Positions 35,192-47,200 of a stretch of 63,600 nucleotides of DNA are shown piece by piece. The stretch is from assembly GCA_903772945.1 (NCBI GenBank), contig CAICTM010000489.1, forward strand, positions 1 to 63,600, written 5' to 3'. The notes beneath the pieces are model-generated. The model ran no database searches and was not told the origin of the DNA. It saw nothing but the letters and a program-made list of their open reading frames with translations. The translations under genes and the position numbers were made by a program. Source of the DNA: Seminavis robusta (taxonomy: Eukaryota; Bacillariophyta; Bacillariophyceae; Naviculales; Naviculaceae). Position 1 is the first letter of the stretch, and every line of letters starts with the position of its first letter.

Positions 35192-36403
35192 ACGCCATGG
35201 TGTCGGATAATGATATTAGTTTGTTGGATGGGGCTTAGATTGGGGCATAGCTATCGCTTTTTAAGGTTGTGCTTCGAAATTTATGAGGAATGGACTGGAA
35301 ATGAAGAATCCAATCGGTCGAATTTACTCTCGGAGTGGTTCTCATTTGTTGTGTTCCGGATACGTCTGTTGGCGCAGTCTTTATCATCCGTTAGACAACA
35401 ACCAGTAAAATAGCAACAAAGTGCATATTCCATTTTCTCGTACCAATAGAATACCAATAGAATTTGTTTCAGAATGTGGAGAAATTGTCTTGCAGCTTTG
35501 GATACGGTCTTTGTTAGCTCAATCCCACGAAACAACGCACATGTAGAGGTTGACAACACACACGGTCGCTGAAATGGACCCACATGGCTGAAAAATCCTT
35601 GAAACCGGATTCTGAAAATCCAACGAACGTCGGATAGGACATCCCTTATACAAATCTCCAGAATCGGTGAGTTGGGAAATCACTGTTTTTCTACGGTAAA
35701 TTATCCCGGCAACTGGATTTCTGAGTAACGGCCTCACGATTCAATGGATTTTCGAAAATGAGTGACGCATGCAACATTTACTATAGAGGCTTTAGTAGCA
35801 AAATACGATTGGATCTTGACATCAGGCCGTTACCGGCGATTCGAATCGTATGTGTAAGAGTTCGAAATCCGAATTGGCCTATCGAGTTAAATAACACGAG
35901 GATTTCGACCGTTGAGAACCTGTTACAGTAGAAAGTGTACCAGAGCTACGAGGGCGTTGGTGGGTGGATTACCGTATACCTACTAGTAGCTAAATATTTT
36001 AAAAATGCGGAGTGGCGTTGTCACAGGAAGGCCCGTTCGTGCGTGATTTGTATTGCCAAAATCGTCAAAACGAGACTAAACGGCTTGCGAGTCGCATGGA
36101 AGTCGCATGCGACTTTCCACGCGACTTTGAAAGTCGTTCGAAGTCGTTGCATAGCAACACGACAAAGCCGCGTCAGGTCGCTGAACGTCGTTTGGAAAGT
36201 CGCGCGAGACTCTCCGGGACTCGCAGTCGTATGCAGAGGCCTTCCAGACCATGCCAGGCAAAGATCCGATTGTGCGTGTGGTCCAAAAGCCGATCGGATC
36301 CAATTCGACGACGATGATGACAGATGAGCCAGATCTGATCGATCGACGACCAGCATACTGTAATACACATTCCAATACTATTAGCTAGCTAGCGCAGTCT
36401 TAG
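35192..36403. other. Downstream flank of the recombinase element
   Basis: 1.2 kb without a supported gene. Contains a perfect 10-bp inverted pair (35725-35734 and 35824-35833, GTAACGGCCT) and the foldback-like repeat described separately. The sequence just before the next gene has CTAGCTAGC words (36380-36394). Part of this stretch may be the 3' end of the recombinase element. Confidence 0.4.
36088..36233. repeat. Foldback-like imperfect inverted repeat rich in AGTCG/CGACT
   Basis: The left half (from GCGAGTCGCATGGAAGTCGC) and the reverse complement of the right half (ending GGGACTCGCAGTCG) can be aligned imperfectly around a centre GTTGC-ATA-GCAAC near 36146-36158. Many CGACTTT / AAAGTCG words pair with each other inside it. 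An open frame crosses it (35935-36327) but its Arg/Val/Ser composition is a by-product of the repeat. It could be a non-autonomous foldback element or a structured RNA; neither is proven. Confidence 0.45.
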
Positions 36404-37003
36404 ATGATGCGGCTCGTTGGTACAATCCTCTCATGCTTCTTCTTGGTGGCAGCCGTCACTGGGCTTCAAAGCGTGGAGCCCTCCGTTTCTCGTGGACGAT
36501 TTCTTGGCAGCTCGGTGGCGGCAGCGGCGGGATTGTTGGTGGGTACTACACCTTATTCCACCAAGACTAATGCCGCAGAAGAAAAACTCCTCAACTTGTC
36601 CAACGACAAGTTGAAAGAGATTATCCAAAAGGATGTGGTGGAGAAGCAGTACCTCTGCAATGGCCAGCTCACAAGATCCGTCTACGATGAAAGTGCCACC
36701 TTTACGGATGAAATTGACACCTACCAACTGGATCAGTGGATCACGGGCACACAAAAACTGTTTGTAGGAGAAAACTCACAAGTCAGATTGGTGGGAGACA
36801 TCAATGTCTCGGATGAAGCTGTGGAGTTTCGATTCGATGAAGACTTGCAATTTCGTATACCCTTGCGACCCACTGTCGCACTCACGGGAAAAGTCATTCT
36901 CAAAAGAGATCCTAGTAGTGGTCTCATCACGTCCTATCAAGAGTTTTGGGATCAAGATGTTTCGACCGTGCTAAAGTCGGCAAAATTCAATTTCAAGTTA
37001 TAG
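36404..37003 (+). CDS. NTF2/SnoaL-like fold protein with plastid-lumen-type leader
   Basis: Intronless, 199 aa. Two ATGs in tandem begin a hydrophobic signal peptide (LVGTILSCFFLVAAVTGLQS). A second hydrophobic segment after SRGRFLG (SSVAAAAGLLVG) is followed by TNAAEE; the Arg-x-Arg plus hydrophobic stretch resembles a Tat-type thylakoid lumen signal, giving a tripartite leader. The mature part (about residue 55 on) has the pattern of small NTF2/SnoaL-like domains: helix, then YDESATFTDEIDTYQLDQWI, followed by beta strands ending ITSYQEFWDQDV. Homologous plastid proteins are of unknown function. The targeting is inferred from sequence; the fold assignment is moderate. Confidence 0.6.
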   Translation: MMRLVGTILSCFFLVAAVTGLQSVEPSVSRGRFLGSSVAAAAGLLVGTTPYSTKTNAAEEKLLNLSNDKLKEIIQKDVVEKQYLCNGQLTRSVYDESATFTDEIDTYQLDQWITGTQKLFVGENSQVRLVGDINVSDEAVEFRFDEDLQFRIPLRPTVALTGKVILKRDPSSGLITSYQEFWDQDVSTVLKSAKFNFKL

Positions 37004-37248
37004 ATACTTCATTTATTCATTGTGTTTCACGGTTATCTACACTAGCTAGCTAGTACTCGTTGCACCATTAGATTTCTCTTCAGGTTGGAGTGAGACAGAC
37101 AGACACAAAAAACCTTGCTTGCACAAAGCAATACGGTAACTTGCAAGGGAGGTACACAGTGTAGCTTTTATGACTATTCTTTGTTACATTACGCAGATTG
37201 AACTTGGTCGTAGCCCTTGCGGGCAGCTGTCGCTTCTTCTTTAGCTAG

Positions 37249-38827
37249 CTAGTCTTTCCGGCGAGAAAACCGTCGAAGAAAACCCCATAATCTTCGTCGT
37301 TTCTCGTTGTCGTACTCTTCTGAAGATTTCATCGAGCTCTCGCCAGGTTTCTTAAACCCTCTTGTCATAGCAACACGAGTCTCTTCCAGGGAGGCATCAG
37401 GACCCAACGGGCTTTGCGTGTTTTTCCTCCGTTCTCTGTAATAGTTGGGATCTCGAACCAGGCTCACAGATGGCTTGGAGCTTTCGTCTTTGCCAACCTG
37501 CATGGCTTTACTCTGATCGGGCAATGACAAATCCTCAAAGTCACAGGCCAACACTGTGATACTGATCTCCTCTCCCATGGTCTCATCCACCAAAGCACCA
37601 AAGATGATGTTGGCATTGTCATCAGCGTTTTCGTAAATGACTTCACTGGCTTCATTGATTTCCTGAAGTCCCATGGTGGCACCGCCCACAATATTGAAGA
37701 CAATTCGCTTCGATTTCTGAATGGGAAAGTCTAGCAGTGGACTGGAGATTGCTGCAATGGCAGCATCTGCTGCACGGTTACGACCGACGCCCGTTCCCAC
37801 ACCCATCAACGCAGTTCCTGCATCTTTCATCACGGCACGCACATCGGCAAAATCCACATTGACCAATCCAGTCTTGAGAATGATTTCTGAGATTCCCACA
37901 ACACCTTGTCGCAATATGTCATCAGCTACCAAAAAGGCATCAGTCACAGGTGTATTGTCGGGCACAATGCGAAGCAGTTTGTCATTAGACACTACAATCA
38001 CAGTATCAACATGCTTTCGTAACGCTTCAATGGCCTCTTCTGCCTGCACCATTCTCTTTCTTCCTTCAAAGGCAAAAGGCTTGGTAACCACCCCAACCGT
38101 TAGTGCATTATTTGCCTTGGCGACTTCTGCCAGGATGGGTGCTGCACCACTCCCCGTTCCACCCCCCATACCTGGAGTTGCAAGAAACCAAAAATGATAA
38201 GACAGTGCGAATTAACTGCATAAATGGCCCTGTTCCGTTCATGCAAAACCTACCAGCCGTAATGAACACCATGTCTGATCCCTTGCAAATGCGCTCCAGT
38301 TCTTTCAAGTTTTCTTGTGCCGCTTTCTTTCCAATAACTGGGTCTCCTCCCGCGCCCAGTCCTCTTGTCAAGGCTCGACCGATATTGAGAACGTTGGGAG
38401 CTCGAGACTTGGACAAGGCTTGAGCATCCGTGTTGATCGCCCAGAAGCTTACACCTTCAATTTGAGTTTCGATCATTCGATTCACAGCATTCCCACCACC
38501 GCCTCCAACACCCAAAACTTTGATAACACATGGCGGCGTGGGATCTGGGAGTTGTCGGGTGACCTCTGGTGGTTCTGGTGGGGGTATATCATCATCTGAA
38601 GATTCATCGTCATCCACTGATGAGAAAAGGCCAAGGTATCTCTCGAAAGCTGATGTTCGATGATATATATTGCTGTTCCTTCTACAATTTCGTGAGCTCG
38701 TCAGCAGCAGTGGTGGTGGTGAGTGTGGCGTCCAGCCAAGGCAAAACCGATCTAGCATGCCGATGAGTAAGCAACTCCATAAAATCTGATAGGAAGATAT
38801 CTTGGAATTTTTCCGTCTCGTCTCCAT
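37249..38827 (-). CDS. ftsZ: Plastid division protein FtsZ
   Basis: Two exons on the minus strand, 38827-38254 and 38171-37249, with an 82-bp GTAGGT...CAG intron that falls immediately before the tubulin signature (ITAG|MGGGTGSGAAP); 498 aa. The leader has a signal peptide (LWSCLLIGMLDRFCLGWTP) with Trp at the transit cleavage position, as allowed in diatom plastid import, then an acidic linker. The GTPase domain shows KVLGVGGGGGNAVNRM, FWAINTDAQAL, GRALTRGLGAGGDP, GGGTGSG and NVDFADVRAVM. The C-terminal domain has NIVGGATMGLQEI and a basic tail (RRRLWGFLRRFSRRK). It polymerises into the stromal ring that constricts the plastid. Confidence 0.96.
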
Positions 38828-39612
38828 TTTGATTTTTGAGCTGTTCTCCGGCTAAGATCAACTTGCTCTCCCTTTTGTTGGGTATACCAGCAGATGCGTC
38901 TTCGGATCTGCCAAATGCCGATGGCGGATCCCCTTGAACACGTGGTGGACACAGAGGGGTATTCTCCAGCTCAGGATTATACGGTATGATCAGATACTCA
39001 ATGATCTGAAGCTGCAAAGGCTTGTCTCAGGTTGTGCTATATAGACAGACCAACAGTATGCATGCCTTCGCCTTGCCAACAGTATGCATGCCAAAAGTAT
39101 TAGCCTTGTCGGTGATCTACTAGCTAGTATCTGTCAAAAGTGAGGCGATGATCGATGTGCTGTTGAAGTTGCTTCGTTCAATGTTTACACCATGTTGGAT
39201 GCTGATACTCAGTATGCATGGATGAAACAGTTCGGCTGGTTTATGATTGGAGGCAGGCGACACTTGGATTGGAGGGCTGCCTCTTGCGTACTTAGACCTT
39301 GTCGCTGCCTCGCCGGCCAAACAGAAGGTACTTAGGCGTAGGCGAGACGACAAGCTGCTCCCCTCATATATGCCATTACCGATACAATGGGAGTGCTACC
39401 ATTATCAGCGACCGATATCTAGATGCTTACTGTACTATGGTTTCACCAAAAAACCGAGAGTAGGGATACATAGAGGAAGAAGAGGCTTCTCCCACCTGCA
39501 GTCACCCTGATCTTTCATGTGTTATCCTTCCACTCAAGAAAAGAGGATCCGTTAATGCAATCCTCTGCCTGTCACTCAGCAGCTCCAGGGACAACCTAAT
39601 AGAGTCGAGTCA
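38828..39612. other. Divergent intergenic region with a 17-bp direct repeat
   Basis: 785 bp between FtsZ (minus) and the first PT-LRR gene (plus). A 17-bp perfect direct repeat, CCAACAGTATGCATGCC, lies at 39050-39066 and 39076-39092. A GAGTCGAGTCA motif sits at 39602-39612, directly against the downstream ATG. No coding region was recognised. Confidence 0.4.
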
Positions 39613-42470
39613 ATGAATGGAAGAAGAAGGTTGTTGCTCAAGATGAAGGAAACGACCGCTGCAGTCATCTTCCTGGCTGTGCTCCTTGGCGACCTAGAAT
39701 GCGCTCTTGGAGAAAGAGAGCACCTCCATAGCTCACTTCGACGGAATCGTAGGCGGCTCGGTATGGGTAAGCGCAATGCAAGGAAATCGCAACCGGTCAT
39801 CCAATCCGTTCTGGTGGCGAAGGCCGTTGCCTCGGAACTAGATCAGGAGCTCAATGATTGGTTCGAAAAGTTCCCGCTGGTAGACATGAGTATGGAGAGT
39901 TTGGCCCCAGCAGGGACTCCGTCAAATGACACGACAGTACCAACGGCTAGTCCAACGAAGGATGAAGCAGTCACAAAGCCATTGCCAACTAAAGCCCCAG
40001 TAGCCCCGCCCACAAAAACTCCAACAAAGGCTCCTACCACTGGGACACCGACATTTGCCCCAGTTGCACCCACAAAATCACCAACTATTAGCCCAACAAA
40101 GAGTCCCACTGTCGAACCCACTCAGCCACCAACAGGGACACCAACCGCAAGCCCTACGTTCTTGCCAACAAAGAGACCATCAACTGCACCAACAACAATG
40201 CCAACAGATTCCCCCACCCTGTCACCAACCAAACTGCCTACAAGTAAACCAACACCAAAGCCCACTGTTGCTCCCACAGGTGCACCCACCAAAGATCCCA
40301 CAGCAACTCCAACCAAAGTACCCACTGCTTCACCCACAGCTTCTCCTACTGCTGAACCAACAAAAAAGCCCACAGGTTCTCCTACTGCTAAGCCAACAAA
40401 GCTTCCCACAGGTTCTCCCACTGTTGAACCAACCAAATCACCAACCATTACACCCACACTGTCACCAACCCAAGCTCCAACCATTTCGCCAACAGAGTCT
40501 CCCACTGAGAACCCAACTGCATCACCAACTTTACTCCCAAGTTCTACACCATCAGTAGGCTTCTCTGAAGAACCAACTTTTTCACCTACAGAATCTCCAA
40601 CGGGGGCCCCCACAGAATCTCCTACAGCGGCGCCCACAGAGGCCCCCACCACAAAGGCCCCCACAGGATCTCCTACGGGATCACCCACAGTGTCTCCCAC
40701 AGTGTCTCCCACAGGATCTCCAACAGTGTCTCCCACTGGATCTCCTACAGGATCTCCCACAGGGTCTCCAACAGGGTCTCCTACTGCTGGACCAACAAAC
40801 TCACCAACTGCTGAACCCAGCCAGAACCCCACAATTACAGATGTCCCAGTGCTACCTGTTTTTCCAACAGAAGCTCCTGTGCTACCCACGTCGTCGCCTA
40901 CTCTAACACCAACCATTGCAACCCCAGCTCCAACTGCAGAGCCTACTGGGGTACCAACTGGAGCTCCTACTGGTTCACCAACAGTTGCTCCTACCACTGG
41001 TGCACCAAGTAAAGCTCCCACGCTGCCGCCAGTTGCCGCTCCAACTGATCCCCAGACAGAGTCACCCACAGAAGCACCAGTTGCTCCTCCGACAGACCCG
41101 CCTACGCCGGCCCCAGTAGATGCGCCAGGTAAGAACAAACATACGCCGGCGTTGCGTCGTGGTCGGAAACAGAGTCGTTCAACTCACTCTTCTCTTGTGC
41201 CTTCATCGACATTCAGTGACCACAGCACCCACGATAGAGCCTACCACAGGTCCAACTGTATCTCCAACGATTGCACCGACTGTACTCCCAACGAACTCTC
41301 CAACAATTCCGCCTTCAAAGGCACCTTCGGTATTTCCATCGAGCTTGCCAAGCATTGCCTGCAACTTGAATCAAGAAACTCGAGAACTGCTCATCCAGAT
41401 TTTCCTGAATCGAGTTTCAGATTCGGATGCCCTCGATGCTCTTGGGACGCCACAGAACTCGGCGTACAACTGGCTGCTTAATGAAGACCCGGCCTTTCTT
41501 TGTCCTCAGGCTCCCAACCTGATCCAGCGATATGTTCTCGCCGTTCACTACTACTCCACCAGAGGGAATCGGTGGTTCCAATGCAGCGCCCCCATGGATT
41601 TCGACGACCCGGAATCTGTGGCTCAAGCCAACGATGCTTGCACTATAGTGGCAGCGCCTGGAACCAGGGAGGACAACTCCTATGCCTGGTTGTCGGGAGC
41701 TTCAGAATGCAACTGGGGTGGTATTGCTTGCGACGAGGAAGGCAATGTTGTACGAATTGACATGGGTAAGAACATCAAAGCGCAAACCCCCGGCATTGCA
41801 TCGTGCAAAGCTTTCTTTTAAAATCACACTCACGATCGCTGTCAACATTGCCAACTGCACTCTAGAAAACAATGGTGTTGGTGGAAGACTGCCGTACGAG
41901 CTCGAGCAGCTGTCATCACTGAGGTTCCTGTTGCTGGAGATCGGGGCCATTGCAGGAACCATCCCTACACAACTAGGAAATCTGATGAACCTGGAACTAC
42001 TTGATTTGGACTTCAACCTGCTGCAGGGGCCAATACCAGACGAGCTATTCGACTTGACAAATCTGAAACAGTTTGACATCAACAACAACGAACTGAGCGG
42101 TACGATTAGTACAAGAATCGGCCAACTGGTGAACTTGAACCTGATACAAGTAGAAAGCAACTTCCTAACGGGACAAATTCCTGACGAATTGTCAAACCTG
42201 TTGCTGCTCGGTAAGTACTTTCCAATGCCTTTTCTAAAGGGGAGAATTCAGATCACTCTCCTGAAGCATCGTCTCATTTCTCTGTCTGTCCCTTTCGGTG
42301 ATCCATTTTCAGAGGTGGCAACCATGCAATTCAATCAGTTATCGGGGGCCGTGCCTGATGGCATATGCAACATCGAGTCTTTGGAAGTGTTTACTGTAGA
42401 CTGTCTTGGGGCTCCAGGTCGCCCGTCCCCTCCGTATGTTGCCTGTCCATGTTGCTCATTCTGCTACTAG
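39613..42470 (+). CDS. Secreted PT-repeat leucine-rich-repeat protein, copy A
   Basis: Four exons: 39613-41128, 41217-41765, 41866-42210 and 42313-42470; all introns GT-AG in phase 1; 855 aa. The ATG at 39643 is an alternative start that puts the signal peptide (TTAAVIFLAVLLGDLECALG) nearer the N-terminus. Residues about 100-590 are a long run of T-x-x-P / S-P-T repeats (SPTASPTAEPTKKPTGSPTA type), likely extended and glycosylated. A globular segment with conserved Cys follows (LLNEDPAFLCPQAPNLIQRY, ASECNWGGIACDEEG), then plant-type LRRs ([34 protein letters not shown]), closing with a Cys cluster (VDCLGAPG, ACPCCSFCY). Diatom LRR proteins of this form are thought to be cell-surface or wall-associated; the ligand is unknown. 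Each LRR intron falls at the same codon position of the repeat. Confidence 0.85.
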
Positions 42471-42954
42471 AACGGAAGATAAGACTTTTTCTCTCAAAAC
42501 GAGATATTTATAACTCATAAACGTACATATTATTCTCCTAATTCCTCCTTTTCACCTCCTTCTCCCTTTGCTCTCGGTGCAACCACCAGGGAGAATCTGC
42601 ACAGGAAGATAAAGCATCCGGTGTCTAGTACCGTAACAATTGCTTCTTCCGGCGACCAGCAATGATGGGAAGGAAGGTCCTTTACGAGCTACGGCTTTGC
42701 ACCATGCAACAGGACTCCTTGCGATTAGTTATTGGTCCAGAAGCTAAGGAGGGGCTTGGTGTTGATGTTTTGATTGCTTTGAGCGTGGAAGGAGACCGAG
42801 GAAAATGAACTTCCACGTGTCAGGACATCTCATTCGTCTCGTGTCAAGGCCAGTCACCTCGGATCGATCTCAAACCTCTATCACCTCGATCGATCACTTT
42901 CTCTGCATCCTCACATCCACAAAGATCATCAGTCAATACAACAATTTGTTCAGA
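42471..42954. other. Intergenic, upstream of the UBL-STI1 gene
   Basis: 484 bp; 3' UTR of the PT-LRR gene and promoter of the next gene. Repeated TCGATC/GATCGATC words occur at 42860-42895. No gene was seen. Confidence 0.4.
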
Positions 42955-43897
42955 ATGAAGCTACCATTCCAACTGCTGTTCCTTGGGGCGCTGCTCGTGA
43001 GTGTGGTCAAGACTAGATGCTGAGACTTGGCGCAAAAGGATCTTCTCACTTACTTTCTCTTTGTCAATTCCTGTTTTCTTTCAGAGCCTTGTCGTTGCCG
43101 CTCCTAAACCAGTGAAGAATCTTCACGTGACATTCATTGGCAAGAAATACGATGTGGAGAAAGCCGATACGGCCGAAGACGTACAGAATGAAGTTCAAAG
43201 ACAATGTGGAGCTGACTCGACAACCTGCCCAAAAGTGGTTTTTGGCGGAAAGCCATTGGAACCAACAGCTTTTCTGCGCGATGTTGGAGTCAAAGATGGA
43301 GATGAGCTGAGTATGATTCCAGACACGACAAGCAGCATGCAGGACCTTATGAAACAAGCAGGAGTTGACACAGACAAATTGGACGAATTAATGGGAGGTA
43401 TGGGCGGTTCGGAAGGAATGCCGTCGATGGAGGAGAGCATGAAAATGTAAGGTAGCAGTTGATTCGATTCTTGCTGTGTTTTCATCCGCCAATCTCCATA
43501 TTATCTACTAACCTGTTTGTGTAACTCCAAAACATATATCGGAAGGATGTCAAACATGATGAATTCACCCATGATCCAGGAAATGATGAGTGATCCAGAA
43601 AGATTAGAACAATCGCGACAAATGATTCTTCAAAATCCCATGCTCAAATCCATGATGGCTGGAATGCCGGGAATGGAAGAATTGCTCAATGATCCTGTAG
43701 CTTGGCGGGAAGCCATGGAAGCGGCAGCCAACATGTACAAAAACATGGACTCAAACGACTTGATGAACGCTATGATGGGCGGCGCAGGCATGAACCTAGA
43801 CGGATCCATGCCTCCTGGAGCCGGGGGACTCTTTGATGGCAATCTGAACAACAATGCTGCTGCAGCTCTTGACGAGTTGTCCGAAGGTGACGACTAA
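42955..43897 (+). CDS. Ubiquilin-like protein (UBL + STI1 motifs) with an N-terminal signal peptide
   Basis: Three exons: 42955-42996 (42 bp), 43085-43446 and 43546-43897; 251 aa. Exon 1 plus the start of exon 2 encode a signal peptide (MKLPFQLLFLGALLSLVVAA). Residues about 22-95 are a ubiquitin-like fold (KNLHVTFIGKKYDVEKADTA, ...KVVFGGKPLEPTAFLRDVGV with GDELSMIP). The C-terminal part is Met-rich with an STI1/heat-shock-chaperonin-binding motif (SNMMNSPMIQEMMSDPERLE, QMILQNPMLKSMMAGMPGME). The layout resembles ubiquilin, which brings clients to the proteasome, but without a UBA domain and directed into the secretory route. The residue after the predicted cleavage site is Ala rather than Phe, which would suit the periplastidal space or ER rather than the stroma (inference). 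Confidence 0.75.
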
Positions 43898-44259
43898 AAG
43901 TGGTCTGGAGCATCGTTTCATCGTCATCTTTAAATTTGGAGCCAAGTTATTAATGCGCGGGGTACCACCAGTACACAAGTTCACGCCACCTTTGTAGACT
44001 GAACAGCCTCTATTTTTTGTTTTGATTAAATATGCTCTATTACAGATATGCAATTACAACTAGTATTCTTTATTCATCTTTGTTGAATGGGTACCAGCAC
44101 CAATAGTACAGCAACTGATCCCAAGAAGTGGGGAGGCGGGGGGAAGGGAGTGAAAGTTCGGAGAGACGGGGAAGGAGGATTGCGGGCATTCGCAAGCCTC
44201 ATCATGAGTAGTACCGGTAGGCTCGTGCTAACAATGAGAACTTCGATGTTCACAAACAT
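43898..44259. other. Intergenic, convergent 3' ends
   Basis: 362 bp between the 3' ends of the UBL-STI1 gene and PT-LRR copy B. No feature recognised apart from a purine-rich stretch at 44125-44190. Confidence 0.4.
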
Positions 44260-47200
44260 CTATTGAGGCAGCCGTGATGGGAAACAAGCAGTGCAGCAGG
44301 ATGGCTGCGGACATTCAACAGCAGGGTTTGCACCGGCACAATCAGCCGTTAGTTGCGTTAGCTGTCCGGATACTCGCAGGTTACAGAGTGCACTCGGCAT
44401 TGTACCCGTGAACAGTGTTGAATGCAAAAACACCACCTCTGTGTCAAATCGGCAAGAGCAAGTAGAGTGTTAGCTAGCGTTTCAATATGAAACAGGGAAA
44501 GAGGCATCCAGGAGAAACGTACGAAGTTTACTCAGGTTTCCGAGTTGAGTTGGAATCGTTCCTGTAAAGTCATTTCCCAGCAGAGAAAGTACCTCTTCAC
44601 ATGTATAATAATATGCAAGGGGACAAGCCAAAAAGATGAGAAACTCTCTTGTTTCATACCTCGATAACTTTTATTCAGACAGACAGATTATCACCATCTT
44701 ACCTAGATCCGTAAATTCGCCAAAGAAGGTTGGGATGGAACCTGTGAACGAATTCTCGCCGACCCCCAGCACTTGAAGGTTGGTTCGGCCTTCAAAATAG
44801 GGAAGGATCTCGCCCGTCAATTGGGTGTCAGCTGCCGTGAAGAAACCTAAAAGCAAGCAAAGAGGAACCGAATTAGTAACCCACTGCCTTGAAGGAATGA
44901 AGCAAAGGGTCAGTCTGACTTACTCAAATTCTCCAGCTCAAGAAGTTCAGGTGGCACAGTCCCTTGAAACGCATTTGAGTCTATTTGCAGAACGTTGAGA
45001 TTTGTCAGCTGACCAATACTGGAAGATATGCCGCCCGTGAATCGGTTTAAGTTAATGTCAAGTGACTCCAGAGCAGTCAGACTGAACAGGGACTCAGGGA
45101 GAGTTCCACTGAAGGTGCTGTTGTCAATATCGAGTGAAGTTAGTTGTCTGAGATCGCCAAATTCGTCTGGCAACTGTCCTCCGAGCTGAGGGTTGGAATC
45201 AAAGTCCAAGGAGACGAGATTGGTCAGCGCGGCAAGCTCACTTGGGAGGGTCCCGTCCAAATTGTTTTCGTCTGCAAATAAGGCATACAAGGATCGTACC
45301 GATTAGATACATGCGAGGTGAGTCAAAGGCAGGACGTCCAACATGCCTCGTGGGCAGTTCCCAAACGACTACGGTACGTACCGATTGATAACCTAATGAG
45401 GTCCCCAGCATTGTTGCAGTCACTCCCAAACCAGTTGCAGACATCTTCTTCGCTCAAGTACCGTTCAGGAGCGTCCCCTTGATTGTCTTGGGCAGAGCAA
45501 GGATTGACCGTGGGAGCGTCGACTCTGTTGCAATTGAGCCAGGTGTCTCCTTCGGTGCTAAAGTACAGCAAAGCAGCCACGTATCGTTGCCGTACGTCTT
45601 GTTCATCATCGGGGCAAACTTGGGCCGGATCATCATTGATAAGCCATTCAAATGCAATGAACTGAGGGCTGGTTGGGATTCTCAGTACATTAGGATCGGC
45701 AATTGTGATAACGATATCAAATAGAGCCGCAAGCCGTTCTCGTGGAGTCAATCCACCACAAACTCTTCTCACTGGTGCAGCTGAAGGAATGGCTACAGGT
45801 GATAAAGTTGCCACTCGACTGGGTGATGGAGTTTGAAATCTAGATGGTGCGCTAGTAGGGCGCCTGGTGGGCGACCTAGTTGGAGATGGGCTTGGTGGGT
45901 CAGTTGGTGCAGGAGAAGGAGGTGCCACTGGTGCATTTGTTGGTTGTGGTGTAGGTGCATTTGTTGGTTGAGGAGTCGGTGTATTTGTTGGCTGTGGCGT
46001 GGGCTGAGGAGTAGGGGAGGGACTAGGTTGATTTGTTGGGGAAGGTGTGGGTTGATTTGTTGTTGGCAAGGGAACAGGTGCATTTGTTGGCTGTGGTGTG
46101 GGTTGAGGAGTAGGCAAGGGACTGGGTTGATTTGTTGGAGAAGGTGTTGGTTGATTTGTTGTAGGTAATGGACTAGGTGGATTTGTTGGAGAAGGACTTG
46201 GGGGATTAGTAGGTATAGGAGTGGGTTGATTTGTTGGAGAAGGTGTTGGTTGATTTGTTGTTGGCAAGGGTGTGGGATCATTTGTAGGCAAGGGAGATGG
46301 CCTTGGTGTGACTGAATTTGTTGGTGGGACGATTGGATTTGTTGGTGGAAGGACAGGATCCACATCAGTAGGATTGGGAGTTGGGTTTGGTGTTGGCCTT
46401 CTTGTGGGAGCAGGTGAAGGATTTGGAGTAGGTAGCTTTGTGGGCAAAGGAGTAGGGTCTGGAGATGGCCTAGGAGTAGGATCTGGAACAGGCATATTGG
46501 TGGATATAGGTGATGGCCCGGGAGTGGGATCTGATGTTGGCAAAGGTGTGGGATCCGGGACAGGTTCGCCAGTGGGAACAAATGTTGGAGTTGAAGTAAT
46601 CGGCTGTGCAGTTGGTTTGCGAGTAGGAAAGGCGAAAAATGGAGTTGGTTTTGGGGTTGGTCTAGTAGTTGGCTTCTTTGTGGGTCTCGGGGTCTGAACA
46701 GGGGAGTTGGTAGGACTATCAGTAATGATTGTCTCTCCTTTTGTTGGATTAGCGGTAGACGATTTGATAGTTGGTCGAGGCGTGGGGAATGCCACAGGTG
46801 TCGGAATGGGCGGCCTTATTGGTGGTTTGGTAGGAATCTGCCATAAGACCATGAAGAGAAGAAGGAAAAAAAGAAGGTTGGTTAGATGTATGGTAAGATA
46901 AATCAAGCGATCATTCGAGTTTACTGGGGATTCTACTAGAGAGTCGCCCTGTACTTACCGGTTCCATGCTCATGCTGAACTGGAAATCCCGAAACAAAAG
47001 CTCAAAGGTTTCATCGAATGCCGATTGGTTTTCTTGATCTCCATCAATCAACTGCAAGTTTCTGATTTGTTTGATCTTCTGTCGTCGTTCTCGTCGTATC
47101 GCATCTCTTCGTTCTCTGGATTCTTCCCATATTGACTTTGGGGACGGGGGATTCACATCTACACTGGAGGCTCCAATATCGGCATAATCTCCTCTCACAC

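Noticed and set aside
35935..36327. 130-codon plus-strand open frame
   Set aside because: Composition follows the foldback repeat; no domain and no plausible start context.
40122..41138. 338-codon minus-strand open frame, rich in Gly and Val
   Set aside because: It is the antisense of the PT-repeat stalk of the PT-LRR gene; the GVxVG pattern is the mirror of the repeat codons. The same applies to the plus-strand frame 46272-46697.
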